Positions 1 through 7,596 of a DNA stretch of 64,000 bases are shown in pieces. Both the position numbers and the translations under genes were made by a program. The notes beneath the pieces are model-generated. The model saw only the letters and a program-made list of their open reading frames with translations. It searched no databases and was not told the DNA's origin. The stretch is from Phormidesmis priestleyi Ana. Its GTDB lineage: Bacteria > Cyanobacteriota > Cyanobacteriia > Phormidesmidales > Phormidesmidaceae. The DNA lies in the NCBI GenBank assembly GCA_001314865.1, contig LJZR01000017.1, forward strand, positions 1 through 64,000, in the 5' to 3' direction. Numbering within the stretch: the first letter of the stretch is position 1; every line of letters begins with the position of its first letter.

Positions 1-2
1 AC

Positions 3-86
3 GAACTGAGCGAAGCCATTGTCGATGGCATGATTGACCGCAGCATTCACGGCGATTATGAATTAGACCGTCTTATACTTAATTGA
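3..86 (+). CDS. C-terminal end of an unidentified protein (partial)
   Basis: An open frame enters from the left edge and ends at TGA after 27 codons, with the acidic, helical-looking tail ELSEAIVDGMIDRSIHGDYE. The codon pattern looks coding. Too little is present to assign a family. It points toward the convergent glcG-like gene, and the 184 bp between them show no clear terminator. Confidence 0.4.
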   Translation, partial: ELSEAIVDGMIDRSIHGDYELDRLILN

Positions 87-270
87 CCTGACCTACTTAG
101 CAGCGATACAGAGTGAGCTACATACATCTCTATCTGCGATTCTGTAGAGGATTCAAGTTGTGAAATGGGCGGTTTCTTTGCCATAACAGAATAAACGGAA
201 TAAACAGGATGAACAGCGGTATCGAGTTATCTCAAGTTGTATATATTCAGAGCAGATGATTCATCACTGT

Positions 271-708
271 TCAAACGTCATGAACATCATCCTCTACTAG
301 CAACGCTGTGAGGGCATCAATTCCCGCCTGAGCAACTTCTACATCTTGCTGACCTGTGCCCGAACCAACGCCAATAGCCCCTACGAGCTGGCCATGCACG
401 ATAATCGGCAGACCGCCTTTAAGGTTAGTCAACTGCCCCCCGGTTGCAAATGCCAGCTTGGCTTCAACATCGGCGGGCAACCCACCTGTCGGGACGCGGC
501 CCGATGCTGCTGTAATCGCTTTATGGGTCGCTGAGAGCTGACTGAGCACCTTGGCGCCGTCCATGCGTACAAAAGCGAGTAAGTTACCACCTGTATCTAC
601 AATCGCAATGCATTGAGGTACGTTCATGGCCTCCGCTGCTGCAATGGCGCCCTTTAGCCCGATCATTGCAGCAGCATGGGTCAGTTCTTGAGTTTGGCGT
701 AAATACAT
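271..708 (-). CDS. GlcG/HbpS family protein
   Basis: A 145-aa protein with the GlcG/HbpS (DUF336) pattern: an N-terminal helix rich in Ala, the strand IAIVDTGGNLLAFVRMDGA at about residues 34-52, and a Gly-rich C-terminal half (GGLPIIVHGQLVGAIGVGSG). The family includes heme-binding HbpS and proteins encoded beside organic-acid and aromatic catabolic genes, often without a known reaction. The ATG has an AGAGAGAA stretch just upstream. It is the last gene of a minus-strand run GntR, amidohydrolase, GlcG with short gaps (32 and 48 bp), so it is probably co-transcribed with them. A role in stabilising or assisting the amidohydrolase pathway is inference. Confidence 0.85.
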   Translation of the reverse strand: MYLRQTQELTHAAAMIGLKGAIAAAEAMNVPQCIAIVDTGGNLLAFVRMDGAKVLSQLSATHKAITAASGRVPTGGLPADVEAKLAFATGGQLTNLKGGLPIIVHGQLVGAIGVGSGTGQQDVEVAQAGIDALTALLVEDDVHDV

Positions 709-756
709 GAAATTCTCTCTTTATGATTATTGAATTCTCGTACTATTTTGCTGACA

Positions 757-1902
757 TTATTTTGCTGACACAATGGCTGCGATCAGATTACTCCCTGGCG
801 AGCCCTGGTGCTCATTACCAGCCGAGGCCAAAATCATTGGATCGCCCGTGACGGAGGCAACCACAGCATTGGCAACTGCTTTCGCAATGATACCTGCGTA
901 GCCAGAGAGAAAATCACTATGAAGAGTATGGCGGCGATCTCTTACAGCTGTCACCGCGTCTGCGCCGCAGTTTACAAATATCTGAGTGATGTACTGCTGT
1001 TGCTCAGTTGTCAGCGGTGAGTTCACAACCATGCCAGCACTGTTTAAGGCATGATAGATACCCGCCGTATCTAGCTGATCAACCATCACGCCATGCCCTA
1101 CTTTGTAAGCACTCACAGATCGCTCAGAATTGCCCATAATTAGCACCCGACAGGCTGACTGTTCGCCGCCAGCAGACACTGAACCTCGCTGGGTATAGAG
1201 ATGGCGATCGCGGTTAATAACCCCATTATCGGTTAACTTCTCTTCAGGAATCTCCTGTAAAGCCAGGGCAATCCCTAGCGCACTCGCACCCTTGGATAGA
1301 GAGCTGGCCTGTCCCAGATTTTGACTCACAACTGCCGCTCCCCGCTGAGCAGCGTCCGCTAGGCGAGCGGGCGTCATTGCTGGACATTTCACTTCAACAC
1401 AGTGCACATCTTCTAGCTGGGTAATGCCAGCATCTGCGATCGCGGCTGTTACGGCCTCAGCCACCAACTTTACCTGCGTCAGTGTGCCATATTCCTCCGG
1501 CTGCAATACCCGTGTATTGGCAACGCCTACGCTTAAGCGTTTATCAGTCGGCGGTTGAGTCGGCGGCTGAGTTGGCGGCTGAGTTGGCGCTGCCACCATT
1601 TGACGCGTAAACACAGTGTAGTGAGGGCTCATTAGCCCGCCACAAAGACCAATCATCATCATCGGGATGCGATCAAACACCGCTTGAGGAGATATCTGGA
1701 GATAATCTGCGAGCAACAGCTGCAAACAAAGCGACGCATAGCCTCGGGCATAGCCTGTGCCTTCCGTTTGAGCGATAATACCAATAATGTTCTCTGCTAC
1801 GATTTGGCCCGATTCCAGCTTGTTCTTCAACTCGCTAACATCGTCAGGTGCATCCATCGGCAGGCGAAAGACGTCAATATTAGTCCAGTCTTGAGGTTCC
1901 AT
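757..1902 (-). CDS. Divergent ring-opening amidohydrolase (cyanuric acid amidohydrolase/barbiturase family)
   Basis: A 381-aa protein of the three-domain AtzD/barbiturase family, which hydrolyses cyclic ureides such as cyanuric acid or barbiturate. The middle-domain pair is intact: EVKCP supplies the Lys and SVSAGGE the Ser. By-eye alignment with the paralogue at 7597-8685 shows Gln45 where the first-domain Lys should be (IIAQTEGTG against ILGKTEGNG), no Ser at the first-domain position, and Asn for the third-domain Lys (FVNCGAD against FAKAEAD). The third-domain Ser (ASAGNEHQG) is kept. A repeated PTQPPTQPP linker at about residues 106-117 comes from a short in-frame tandem repeat. It may have a changed substrate or be a partner subunit. 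It lies in an operon with the GntR regulator. Confidence 0.85.
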   Translation of the reverse strand: MEPQDWTNIDVFRLPMDAPDDVSELKNKLESGQIVAENIIGIIAQTEGTGYARGYASLCLQLLLADYLQISPQAVFDRIPMMMIGLCGGLMSPHYTVFTRQMVAAPTQPPTQPPTQPPTDKRLSVGVANTRVLQPEEYGTLTQVKLVAEAVTAAIADAGITQLEDVHCVEVKCPAMTPARLADAAQRGAAVVSQNLGQASSLSKGASALGIALALQEIPEEKLTDNGVINRDRHLYTQRGSVSAGGEQSACRVLIMGNSERSVSAYKVGHGVMVDQLDTAGIYHALNSAGMVVNSPLTTEQQQYITQIFVNCGADAVTAVRDRRHTLHSDFLSGYAGIIAKAVANAVVASVTGDPMILASAGNEHQGSPGSNLIAAIVSAK

Positions 1903-1934
1903 AGTTTTTGGGTTGTGACTGATAAAAAGTAAAG

Positions 1935-2624
1935 TCAGATTTCTGAGGTATTTAGAACGCTGCGAGCGGCGTTCAGCGTCGAATTAATATGATCTAAAGA
2001 TAAGGCGATCGCCCGATCTACATCCTGCGTTTTAAACGCGGCTAATATCTCTCGATGTTCCTGCTCAGAGTCGTCTCGCTGCGTTATGTTTTGTGAAAAA
2101 GAAAGATTTATATAGATAGTGGCAATATCTGAGAGGCGCTCTAGCACGCTCTGCAAATGTTGATTGGGATGAGCGCCATAAAGCTGCGTATGAAAATCAC
2201 GGTTGAGCGCAATCCAGCAAGTCGGATCATGCTCGGCTTCCATTTGATCTAACACAGATGTCGCCCGCTGGATTTGCTCAGGCGTAATATGAGCAACCCC
2301 CCGGCGAATGCTGCTAGGCAACAGCGCCGTGCGCACTTCAAAAATATCTTCGAGTTCGGCTAACGTTGGAACATGAACAACCGCCCCCCGAAAAGCATCC
2401 AAATCAATTAAGCCTTGACTATTTAGCTCCCAGAGGGCTTCGCGAACCGGCGTGACACTCACCTTTAGCGCTGCTGCTAGTTCCGACTGAACCAAACGAG
2501 TCCCTGGCAGTAGCTCTCCTGCAAGAATAGCCTCTCGCAGGTAGCTCACGACGTTGGACTGAGTCGTCGGAGAGGCGCACTTAGCACCTGATAGCGACCC
2601 TGATAGCGATAACTTGGCAACCAT
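1935..2624 (-). CDS. GntR family regulator with FCD domain
   Basis: A 229-aa regulator. The N-terminal winged helix (about residues 20-90) has the GntR signature AILAGELLPGTRLVQSELA and VTPVREALWEL. The C-terminal all-helical FCD domain has likely metal or ligand residues in LNRDFHTQLYG and the later EHREILAAF. FCD regulators sense small acids and are usually repressors released by the pathway substrate. It is the first gene of the minus-strand operon with the divergent amidohydrolase and GlcG, so autoregulation is likely. A 13-bp AT-rich motif about 95-105 bp upstream of its start recurs at 5794-5806, ahead of the ABC transporter genes, and is a candidate operator. Confidence 0.9.
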   Translation of the reverse strand: MVAKLSLSGSLSGAKCASPTTQSNVVSYLREAILAGELLPGTRLVQSELAAALKVSVTPVREALWELNSQGLIDLDAFRGAVVHVPTLAELEDIFEVRTALLPSSIRRGVAHITPEQIQRATSVLDQMEAEHDPTCWIALNRDFHTQLYGAHPNQHLQSVLERLSDIATIYINLSFSQNITQRDDSEQEHREILAAFKTQDVDRAIALSLDHINSTLNAARSVLNTSEI

Positions 2625-2717
2625 AAGATCCTGTCAACAACGTCACGTTACATATGCACGCGATTTCACGCGATTTCGTAGCTTAGGCTACAGCATTGCA
2701 GCTGAATTATAGCTTTC

Positions 2718-2730
2718 ATATATCATATAT
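2718..2730. promoter_or_regulatory. Candidate GntR operator, copy 1
   Basis: ATATATCATATAT is a 13-bp palindrome around a central C; extended bases give ATCATATATGAT just to its right. The exact reverse complement occurs at 5794-5806. It lies between the divergence-facing ends of the GntR operon and pyrE-like gene, upstream of the GntR start. That the GntR protein binds it is inferred from the recurrence and position. Confidence 0.45.
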
Positions 2731-2840
2731 GATGTTTGAGGAAAAAGTCATACTTGTTCTTCCATCTTCTCTTTAACCTGTTTTGTTACCTGCTCTTGCT
2801 ATGAGGTTTTCCCTTGCGCTTCCAAATCCATTCCCTAGCA

Positions 2841-3419
2841 TCACATCGTTATCGGTATTCCTTGCTGGCAAAGCGGGCAATCACTAGGATTAATCGCATC
2901 CATGCCCTGCAAGGTGATTAGCACCTCAACCGGACAGGATAAATCGACCTCGAATATTCCTTTTGTCGCAATTAGCCCCACACCCACGGGTTCTGCATTG
3001 GCTTGGCGAACAATATCAATTAGTTGCTTGGCCGTTCCGCCTGTTGTGGTGATGTCATCAACAATTAAAACCCGTTCCTGGTGCTGAAATGAAAACCCAT
3101 CGATTAAGCGGTAACGATGATCTTTTTGACGGGCGATCGCCACCTTTGTATGTAACCGTTTGGCCACCTCAAAAGCAATAATGCTGCCCGCCTCATTTGC
3201 ACCCAAAACATAGTCAATATTAGCGCCCATCGCTATGCTCAATTTGTCAGCTAAGGTGTCAAATAAAAACGACATCGCTGTTGGATTTTGAAATAGCTTA
3301 ATGCACCGAAAAAAACGACTGCTATGGAAACCGCTCGCCAGCTGAAAATGGCCTTCTTGTATAGCACTGGTCGCCTCACATAGCTGCTGAAATCGAGCGT
3401 ATAACCCTAGCTCTGTCAT
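2841..3419 (-). CDS. Orotate phosphoribosyltransferase-like PRTase
   Basis: A 192-aa type I phosphoribosyltransferase. The PRPP-binding signature VLIVDDITTTGGT lies at about residues 117-129. The N-terminal FQLASGFHSSRFFR resembles the substrate loop of OPRTs but lacks the usual YxD pattern. It may be the cell's pyrE, joining orotate to PRPP in UMP synthesis. Its place between an amidohydrolase operon and an ABC transporter for a possible heterocycle suggests instead a PRTase acting on, or salvaging, an orotate-like ring. The C-terminal NPSDCPLCQQG carries a CxxC that could bind metal. It diverges from the binding-protein gene, whose start lies 70 bp away. Confidence 0.8.
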   Translation of the reverse strand: MTELGLYARFQQLCEATSAIQEGHFQLASGFHSSRFFRCIKLFQNPTAMSFLFDTLADKLSIAMGANIDYVLGANEAGSIIAFEVAKRLHTKVAIARQKDHRYRLIDGFSFQHQERVLIVDDITTTGGTAKQLIDIVRQANAEPVGVGLIATKGIFEVDLSCPVEVLITLQGMDAINPSDCPLCQQGIPITM

Positions 3420-3489
3420 CCTGTTTGCCTCAGTTGTTGTTGTTTTATCTGTTGTCTTGCCAAGGCTTCATCATACCCCTAAGGTCACT

Positions 3490-4662
3490 ATGAAAAAACC
3501 TACGAAAAGGTCTCTGTTCTCTAACTCCCTATTTACCCGGCCGTTTGGCTTCAGCGGCATGGCACTAGTCGCCCTACTGTTGATAACAGGCTGTCAGACG
3601 CCCTCTGAGGTAGCAGTCACCGAAGATATCTCGGCCGAAACCGCTACAGATGCTGAAGCCACTAAAGCTGCGGTTGATCCCCAATCATTAACACCTGTTA
3701 AGTTCACGCTTTCCTGGCTGCTGCAAGGGGTGGATGCGCCCATGACCCTAGCAATAGAACGGGGCTATTTTGCTGAAGAGGGATTAGATATTCAGTTTGA
3801 ACGTGGATTTGGTTCCGCTGATACAGCCAGCAAAATCGCCGCCAACCAATATGACATGGGCTTTGGCGATATGTACTCCATGATTGAGTTCAACCAGCAA
3901 AATCCCAACGAAAAGCTGGTTGCCGTCGCCGTACCTTATAACAAAGCGCCTTTTGTCTTAATCGCCCTGAAAGAATCTGGCATCAAATCGGTTCAAGACC
4001 TAGCCGGTAAAAAGCTCGGTGCCCCTGCGGGCGATGCCCCTCGTCGGCTTTGGCCCGTATTAGCCGAACAAGCCGGGGTCGATGCTGACTCTGTCGAATG
4101 GGTCACCATGGAGCCTAAACTCCGAGAGACTTTTTTACTTCAGGGAGAAGTCGATGCCATTAGTGGCTTTGTTTACTCTATGATGCCGTCTTTAGTAAAA
4201 GGGGGTAAAAGCGAAGAAGATCTGGACATTTTTTATTACATTGACAACGGCCTTGACTTCTACGGCAATGTGATACTAGTCAAAGAATCTTTTCTCAAAG
4301 AGAACGCCGAAACCGTCAAAGGATTCCTCAATGCCTACATAAGGGGAATGCAAGATACCTTGAAAGATCCGGTCGCGGGGCTAGATAGCGTCATCGCTGC
4401 CGGGGATGAGCTGATGGAGCGTGATGCCGAGAAGCTGAGGCTACAGATTGCTTTGAACAACTTACTCGTCAATGAAGAAGTGGAAACTATTGGCCTCGGT
4501 GCAGTTGATCCAGATCGACTCAAAGAGAGTATTGATCAAACCGTTAAAGGGTTTGGTTTATCAACGACACCTGCCATTGAGGAGGTTTTTGACAACAGTT
4601 ATCTACCGCCTTTAGAAGCGCGACAGGTGCCACCGGCCTCAGAGCGACAAAACTTAGAGTAG
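3490..4662 (+). CDS. ABC transporter substrate-binding lipoprotein (NMT1/TauT-SsuA type)
   Basis: A 390-aa binding protein for the ATPase and permease at 5842-7561. The start at 3490 (MKKPTKRSLF) is chosen over an upstream TTG because AAGG lies at the right distance and because it gives a normal lipoprotein signal ending in LLITGC. The mature part opens with PVKFTLSWLLQGVDAP and ERGYFAEEGLDIQFERGFGS, typical of NMT1/THI5-like proteins that bind pyrimidines, sulfonates or nitrate-like solutes. The amidohydrolases and PRTase around it suggest a cyclic ureide or pyrimidine as ligand; that is inference. The transporter genes are split by the acetamidase on the other strand. Confidence 0.88.
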   Translation: MKKPTKRSLFSNSLFTRPFGFSGMALVALLLITGCQTPSEVAVTEDISAETATDAEATKAAVDPQSLTPVKFTLSWLLQGVDAPMTLAIERGYFAEEGLDIQFERGFGSADTASKIAANQYDMGFGDMYSMIEFNQQNPNEKLVAVAVPYNKAPFVLIALKESGIKSVQDLAGKKLGAPAGDAPRRLWPVLAEQAGVDADSVEWVTMEPKLRETFLLQGEVDAISGFVYSMMPSLVKGGKSEEDLDIFYYIDNGLDFYGNVILVKESFLKENAETVKGFLNAYIRGMQDTLKDPVAGLDSVIAAGDELMERDAEKLRLQIALNNLLVNEEVETIGLGAVDPDRLKESIDQTVKGFGLSTTPAIEEVFDNSYLPPLEARQVPPASERQNLE

Positions 4663-4686
4663 TGAGTAGTGAGTAGTGAGTAGTGA
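4659..4686. repeat. Short tandem repeat (7-bp unit GTAGTGA)
   Basis: About four copies of a 7-bp GTAGTGA unit start at the stop codon of the binding-protein gene, with degenerate copies to about 4715. The unit places repeated stop codons right after the gene. No function is visible. Confidence 0.7.
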
Positions 4687-4729
4687 TGAGAGATGGGTGA
4701 TAAGTGAGTAGTGAGGAGTCACGATCTCT

Positions 4730-5698
4730 TTACAGTTCAATTAAACCCGGCAAAATCGCCTTGGGCAAAACCCCATGCACGCCTTTCATGGGCGCATTCA
4801 CTGCCTGGGTAATGTGAAAATGGATGCCTAAGCTACAAAGCATATAGGCATCCTCGGGGCTTAGCTTGAGCGTTTTTTGCAGTAAGTCCAACATTCGAGA
4901 AAGGGCGGATTGAAAGGCGTCATCCAGCGTGGCGGCAAAGCCCATGGTGATCCAGTCCGTGGCTGTTTCTGCCAATGGCAGAGGTAAATGGCTTAGGGTT
5001 GAATGCTTCAATAGCTGGATTTCGCCTGCCATTGAGGTTTCTAACCCCGTCAGGCAAACTTCTCCATCTCCTTGCAAACTGTGGCCATCCCCAATTGAAA
5101 AGAGTGCGCCTGGTAAAATGATTGGTAAAAATAGCCGACAGGGTGGCTGTAGCAGTCGGTTGTCTATATTGCCGCCATAGTCACCGGGTGGAATAGAGTT
5201 GCGATCGCACTCAGCTGTCGCTACACCCAAGGTTCCAAAAAAAGGCTCTAGCGGCAGTTTGATCCCACTCCCCACCGGAAACTCCACCAAACCAGCTGCC
5301 AAATCAATCGGGATAAACTTGAGAACCTCTTGGCCAAAGCGATCGGGGAGTCCGCCTTTGCCAGGACTCATGAGCGTAAACCCAACCGGTAGCAGCGGCC
5401 AAACCGCATTTAACCGAACTTCTAGCACCTCACCAGGCGCGGCTTCTTCTATATAAATGGGGCCAGTCAACAAATGGGGGCCTGCTGCAACTCGTCGCTC
5501 TTTTGACAAGCACTGACAAATTTCTAGAAAGGCGGGGGGTAAAAATTCGGGCGGTGCCTGCTGATAAACGGGCAATCCTGAAAAGGTTTCAACAGTTATC
5601 GTATCCCCTGAACAAACCGTCAGCGCGGGCGGCAGCTGAGAAGAAAAACCACCAAAATGAACTGTTTCGCAAGTTGCTTTTAAGATATGGTGAGCCAT
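4730..5698 (-). CDS. Acetamidase/formamidase family protein
   Basis: A 322-aa member of the FmdA/AmdA family, which hydrolyses formamide or acetamide to the acid and ammonia. Visible family segments are VCSGDTITVETFSG near residue 28, GPIYIEEAAPGEVLEV, the central FFGTLGVA and PPGDYGGNIDNR, and SIGDGHSLQGDGEVC with its metal-binding Asp and His. It is transcribed away from the ABC ATPase gene, sharing a 143-bp control region with a perfect 21-bp palindrome. In this cluster it may release ammonia from a small amide left after ring opening; the true substrate cannot be read from sequence. Confidence 0.9.
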   Translation of the reverse strand: MAHHILKATCETVHFGGFSSQLPPALTVCSGDTITVETFSGLPVYQQAPPEFLPPAFLEICQCLSKERRVAAGPHLLTGPIYIEEAAPGEVLEVRLNAVWPLLPVGFTLMSPGKGGLPDRFGQEVLKFIPIDLAAGLVEFPVGSGIKLPLEPFFGTLGVATAECDRNSIPPGDYGGNIDNRLLQPPCRLFLPIILPGALFSIGDGHSLQGDGEVCLTGLETSMAGEIQLLKHSTLSHLPLPLAETATDWITMGFAATLDDAFQSALSRMLDLLQKTLKLSPEDAYMLCSLGIHFHITQAVNAPMKGVHGVLPKAILPGLIEL

Positions 5699-5789
5699 GC
5701 CAGAAAACAGGACTCGTTTAGTCCCAATTTAAAGAGAATTTAAAGAGCATTCTGTAGCCGTAATTACAGTTCGTTAGGGCATTTCTCTC

Positions 5790-5810
5790 AATAATATATG
5801 ATATATTATT
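5790..5810. promoter_or_regulatory. Perfect 21-bp palindrome, candidate GntR operator, copy 2
   Basis: Arms AATAATATAT and ATATATTATT meet around one central G. Its core at 5794-5806 is the exact reverse complement of the motif at 2718-2730. It sits in the divergent region between the acetamidase and ABC ATPase genes, 32 bp before the ATPase start, where a repressor could control both. Confidence 0.5.
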
Positions 5811-5841
5811 TTTGGATTTCATTGCCAAATCCTTCTGAGCT

Positions 5842-6693
5842 ATGGCTATGGCTGAACAGATATCCCTGACAGCTTTGGGCTCAAAACAGCCCTTGCAACA
5901 ATCTTCATCAGAGACTAGCGCCGATCTCACCTTTCAAGATGTCAGTTTGCAATACAGGATGTCAGGCCATCCTATGCAAGTTATCAAGCAGGTTTCGCTC
6001 ACGGTTGCACCGTCTGAGTTTGTTTCAATTGTGGGGCCGAGCGGCTGTGGGAAAACCTCGCTGTTACGGATGATTTCAGGGCTTAACCCCGCCCATTCGG
6101 GACAGGTTTGTTTTCGGGGAGAGCCCATTACTAAGCCGCTTAGCAATGTCGGGATTGCCTTTCAAAATCCGGTTCTCTTACCCTGGCGTACCACCCTGCA
6201 AAATGTATTGCTGCCTTTAGAAGTCATCCCGACCCATAAGCGGCAGATTAAAACTCATCGCGATCGCTATGAGCGCATGGCCCAAGATCTGCTGACCACC
6301 GTCGGCCTTGAAGACTTTAAAAATCACTATCCTCAGCAGCTCTCGGGCGGCATGAAACAGCGCGCTTCACTCTGCCGGGCCTTGATTCATCAGCCCGAAC
6401 TGCTGCTGCTAGATGAGCCCTTTGCGGCCCTAGACGCTTTTACGCGCGAAGAGATGTGGGAATTACTGCAACGGCTTTGGGAGCGATCGCAATGCACCAG
6501 CGTACTGGTCACCCACAACCTGCGCGAAGCCATCTTCCTGTCAGATACCGTCTATGTAATGGGGCCTCGGCCTAGTCAAATCGTACATACCCTAAAAGTT
6601 GACTTGCCCCGTCCTCGGACTTTAGATATGTGCTTCACCGAATCCTTTCATCAAATGTACTCCGAACTCAGACGACACATCCAGCGCAAGTAA
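5842..6693 (+). CDS. ABC transporter ATPase (SsuB/TauB-like)
   Basis: A 283-aa importer ATPase. Walker A is GPSGCGKTSLL, the Q-loop is in FQNPVLLPW, the signature is LSGGMKQR, Walker B is LLLLDEPFAALD and the switch His is in VLVTHNLREA. The closest subfamily by pattern is the nitrate/sulfonate/taurine/HMP group that pairs with NMT1-type binding proteins, matching the neighbour at 3490. It has about 25 extra N-terminal residues before the domain. The permease follows after a 64-bp gap. A 21-bp palindrome immediately upstream suggests regulation by the GntR protein. Confidence 0.93.
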   Translation: MAMAEQISLTALGSKQPLQQSSSETSADLTFQDVSLQYRMSGHPMQVIKQVSLTVAPSEFVSIVGPSGCGKTSLLRMISGLNPAHSGQVCFRGEPITKPLSNVGIAFQNPVLLPWRTTLQNVLLPLEVIPTHKRQIKTHRDRYERMAQDLLTTVGLEDFKNHYPQQLSGGMKQRASLCRALIHQPELLLLDEPFAALDAFTREEMWELLQRLWERSQCTSVLVTHNLREAIFLSDTVYVMGPRPSQIVHTLKVDLPRPRTLDMCFTESFHQMYSELRRHIQRK

Positions 6694-6757
6694 CTTGAGA
6701 GAACAAACTTGTACTGAGCGTAGCCTTTAACCAACCTTGCTTAAGAGAATAACCGCT

Positions 6758-7561
6758 ATGGTTTTAACCCAACAGAAACCGATTAACGCTTCCCCGTACA
6801 GCCTTGAATCTTGGGTGAATTCTAAACACAGCAGTTACCTGTTACCGCTCATCACCACAGTCCTGCTATTTATTGTTTGGGAGATTTCCGTTCGCCTGTT
6901 TTCCGTTCCAGAGTTTATCTTGCCAGCGCCCTCTGCGATTTTGGCAGAAATTCCTCAATGGGGTAGGGCAGTCGCTAAAAATGCTTGGATTACCCTGGCA
7001 ACTACGCTAGTGGGTTTCTCCTTTGCCCTGTTGTCTGGAGTGTTAATCGGCTTCACTATTGGCTATTCAAAACTGGCCAATTTGACCATTTATCCTTTGT
7101 TGATTGGGTTTAACACCATTCCTAAAGTTGCATTGGTGCCGCTAATGTCAATTTGGTTTGGCATTGGCGCGGTGCCAGCGGTGATTACTGCATTCTTACT
7201 GGCATTTTTCCCTATTGCGGTGAATGTAGCCATTGGCCTTGCCACGGTAGAGTCGGAAATGCAAGATGTGCTCACATCTTTGGGGGCTTCCCGCTTTGAG
7301 GGCTTTCAAAAAGTAGGTTTTCCCCACACCATGCCCTACCTGTTTGCCTCGCTCAAAGTGGCTATTTCACAAGCCTTCATTGGGTCAGTGATTGCCGAAA
7401 CAGTGGCTTCTAATGGGGGCATTGGCTATGTCATTTTGTCGGCGAGTTCTAATTTCAACGTGCCTCTAGCGTTTTTGGCATTGCTTGCCCTCGCCGTGAT
7501 GGGGATTTTTCTCTACAGCATTTTTATGGTCTTAGAAAAGCGCTTTGTTCACTGGATTTAA
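6758..7561 (+). CDS. ABC transporter permease (SsuC/TauC-like)
   Basis: An inner-membrane permease of about 267 aa with around six membrane segments. The cytoplasmic EAA loop is TSLGASRFEGFQKVGFPHTM, which docks the ATPase. The ATG at 6758 is preferred over an in-frame TTG at 6737 because AAGAGA lies about 10 bp before it. Conserved segments such as GFNTIPKVALVPLMSIWFG mark the nitrate/sulfonate/pyrimidine importer family. The amidohydrolase begins 35 bp downstream, so substrate import and ring opening are probably translated from one message. Confidence 0.92.
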   Translation: MVLTQQKPINASPYSLESWVNSKHSSYLLPLITTVLLFIVWEISVRLFSVPEFILPAPSAILAEIPQWGRAVAKNAWITLATTLVGFSFALLSGVLIGFTIGYSKLANLTIYPLLIGFNTIPKVALVPLMSIWFGIGAVPAVITAFLLAFFPIAVNVAIGLATVESEMQDVLTSLGASRFEGFQKVGFPHTMPYLFASLKVAISQAFIGSVIAETVASNGGIGYVILSASSNFNVPLAFLALLALAVMGIFLYSIFMVLEKRFVHWI

Positions 7562-7596
7562 TCGTTCACTGAATGTAATCTCCTAACCCTTTTCCT

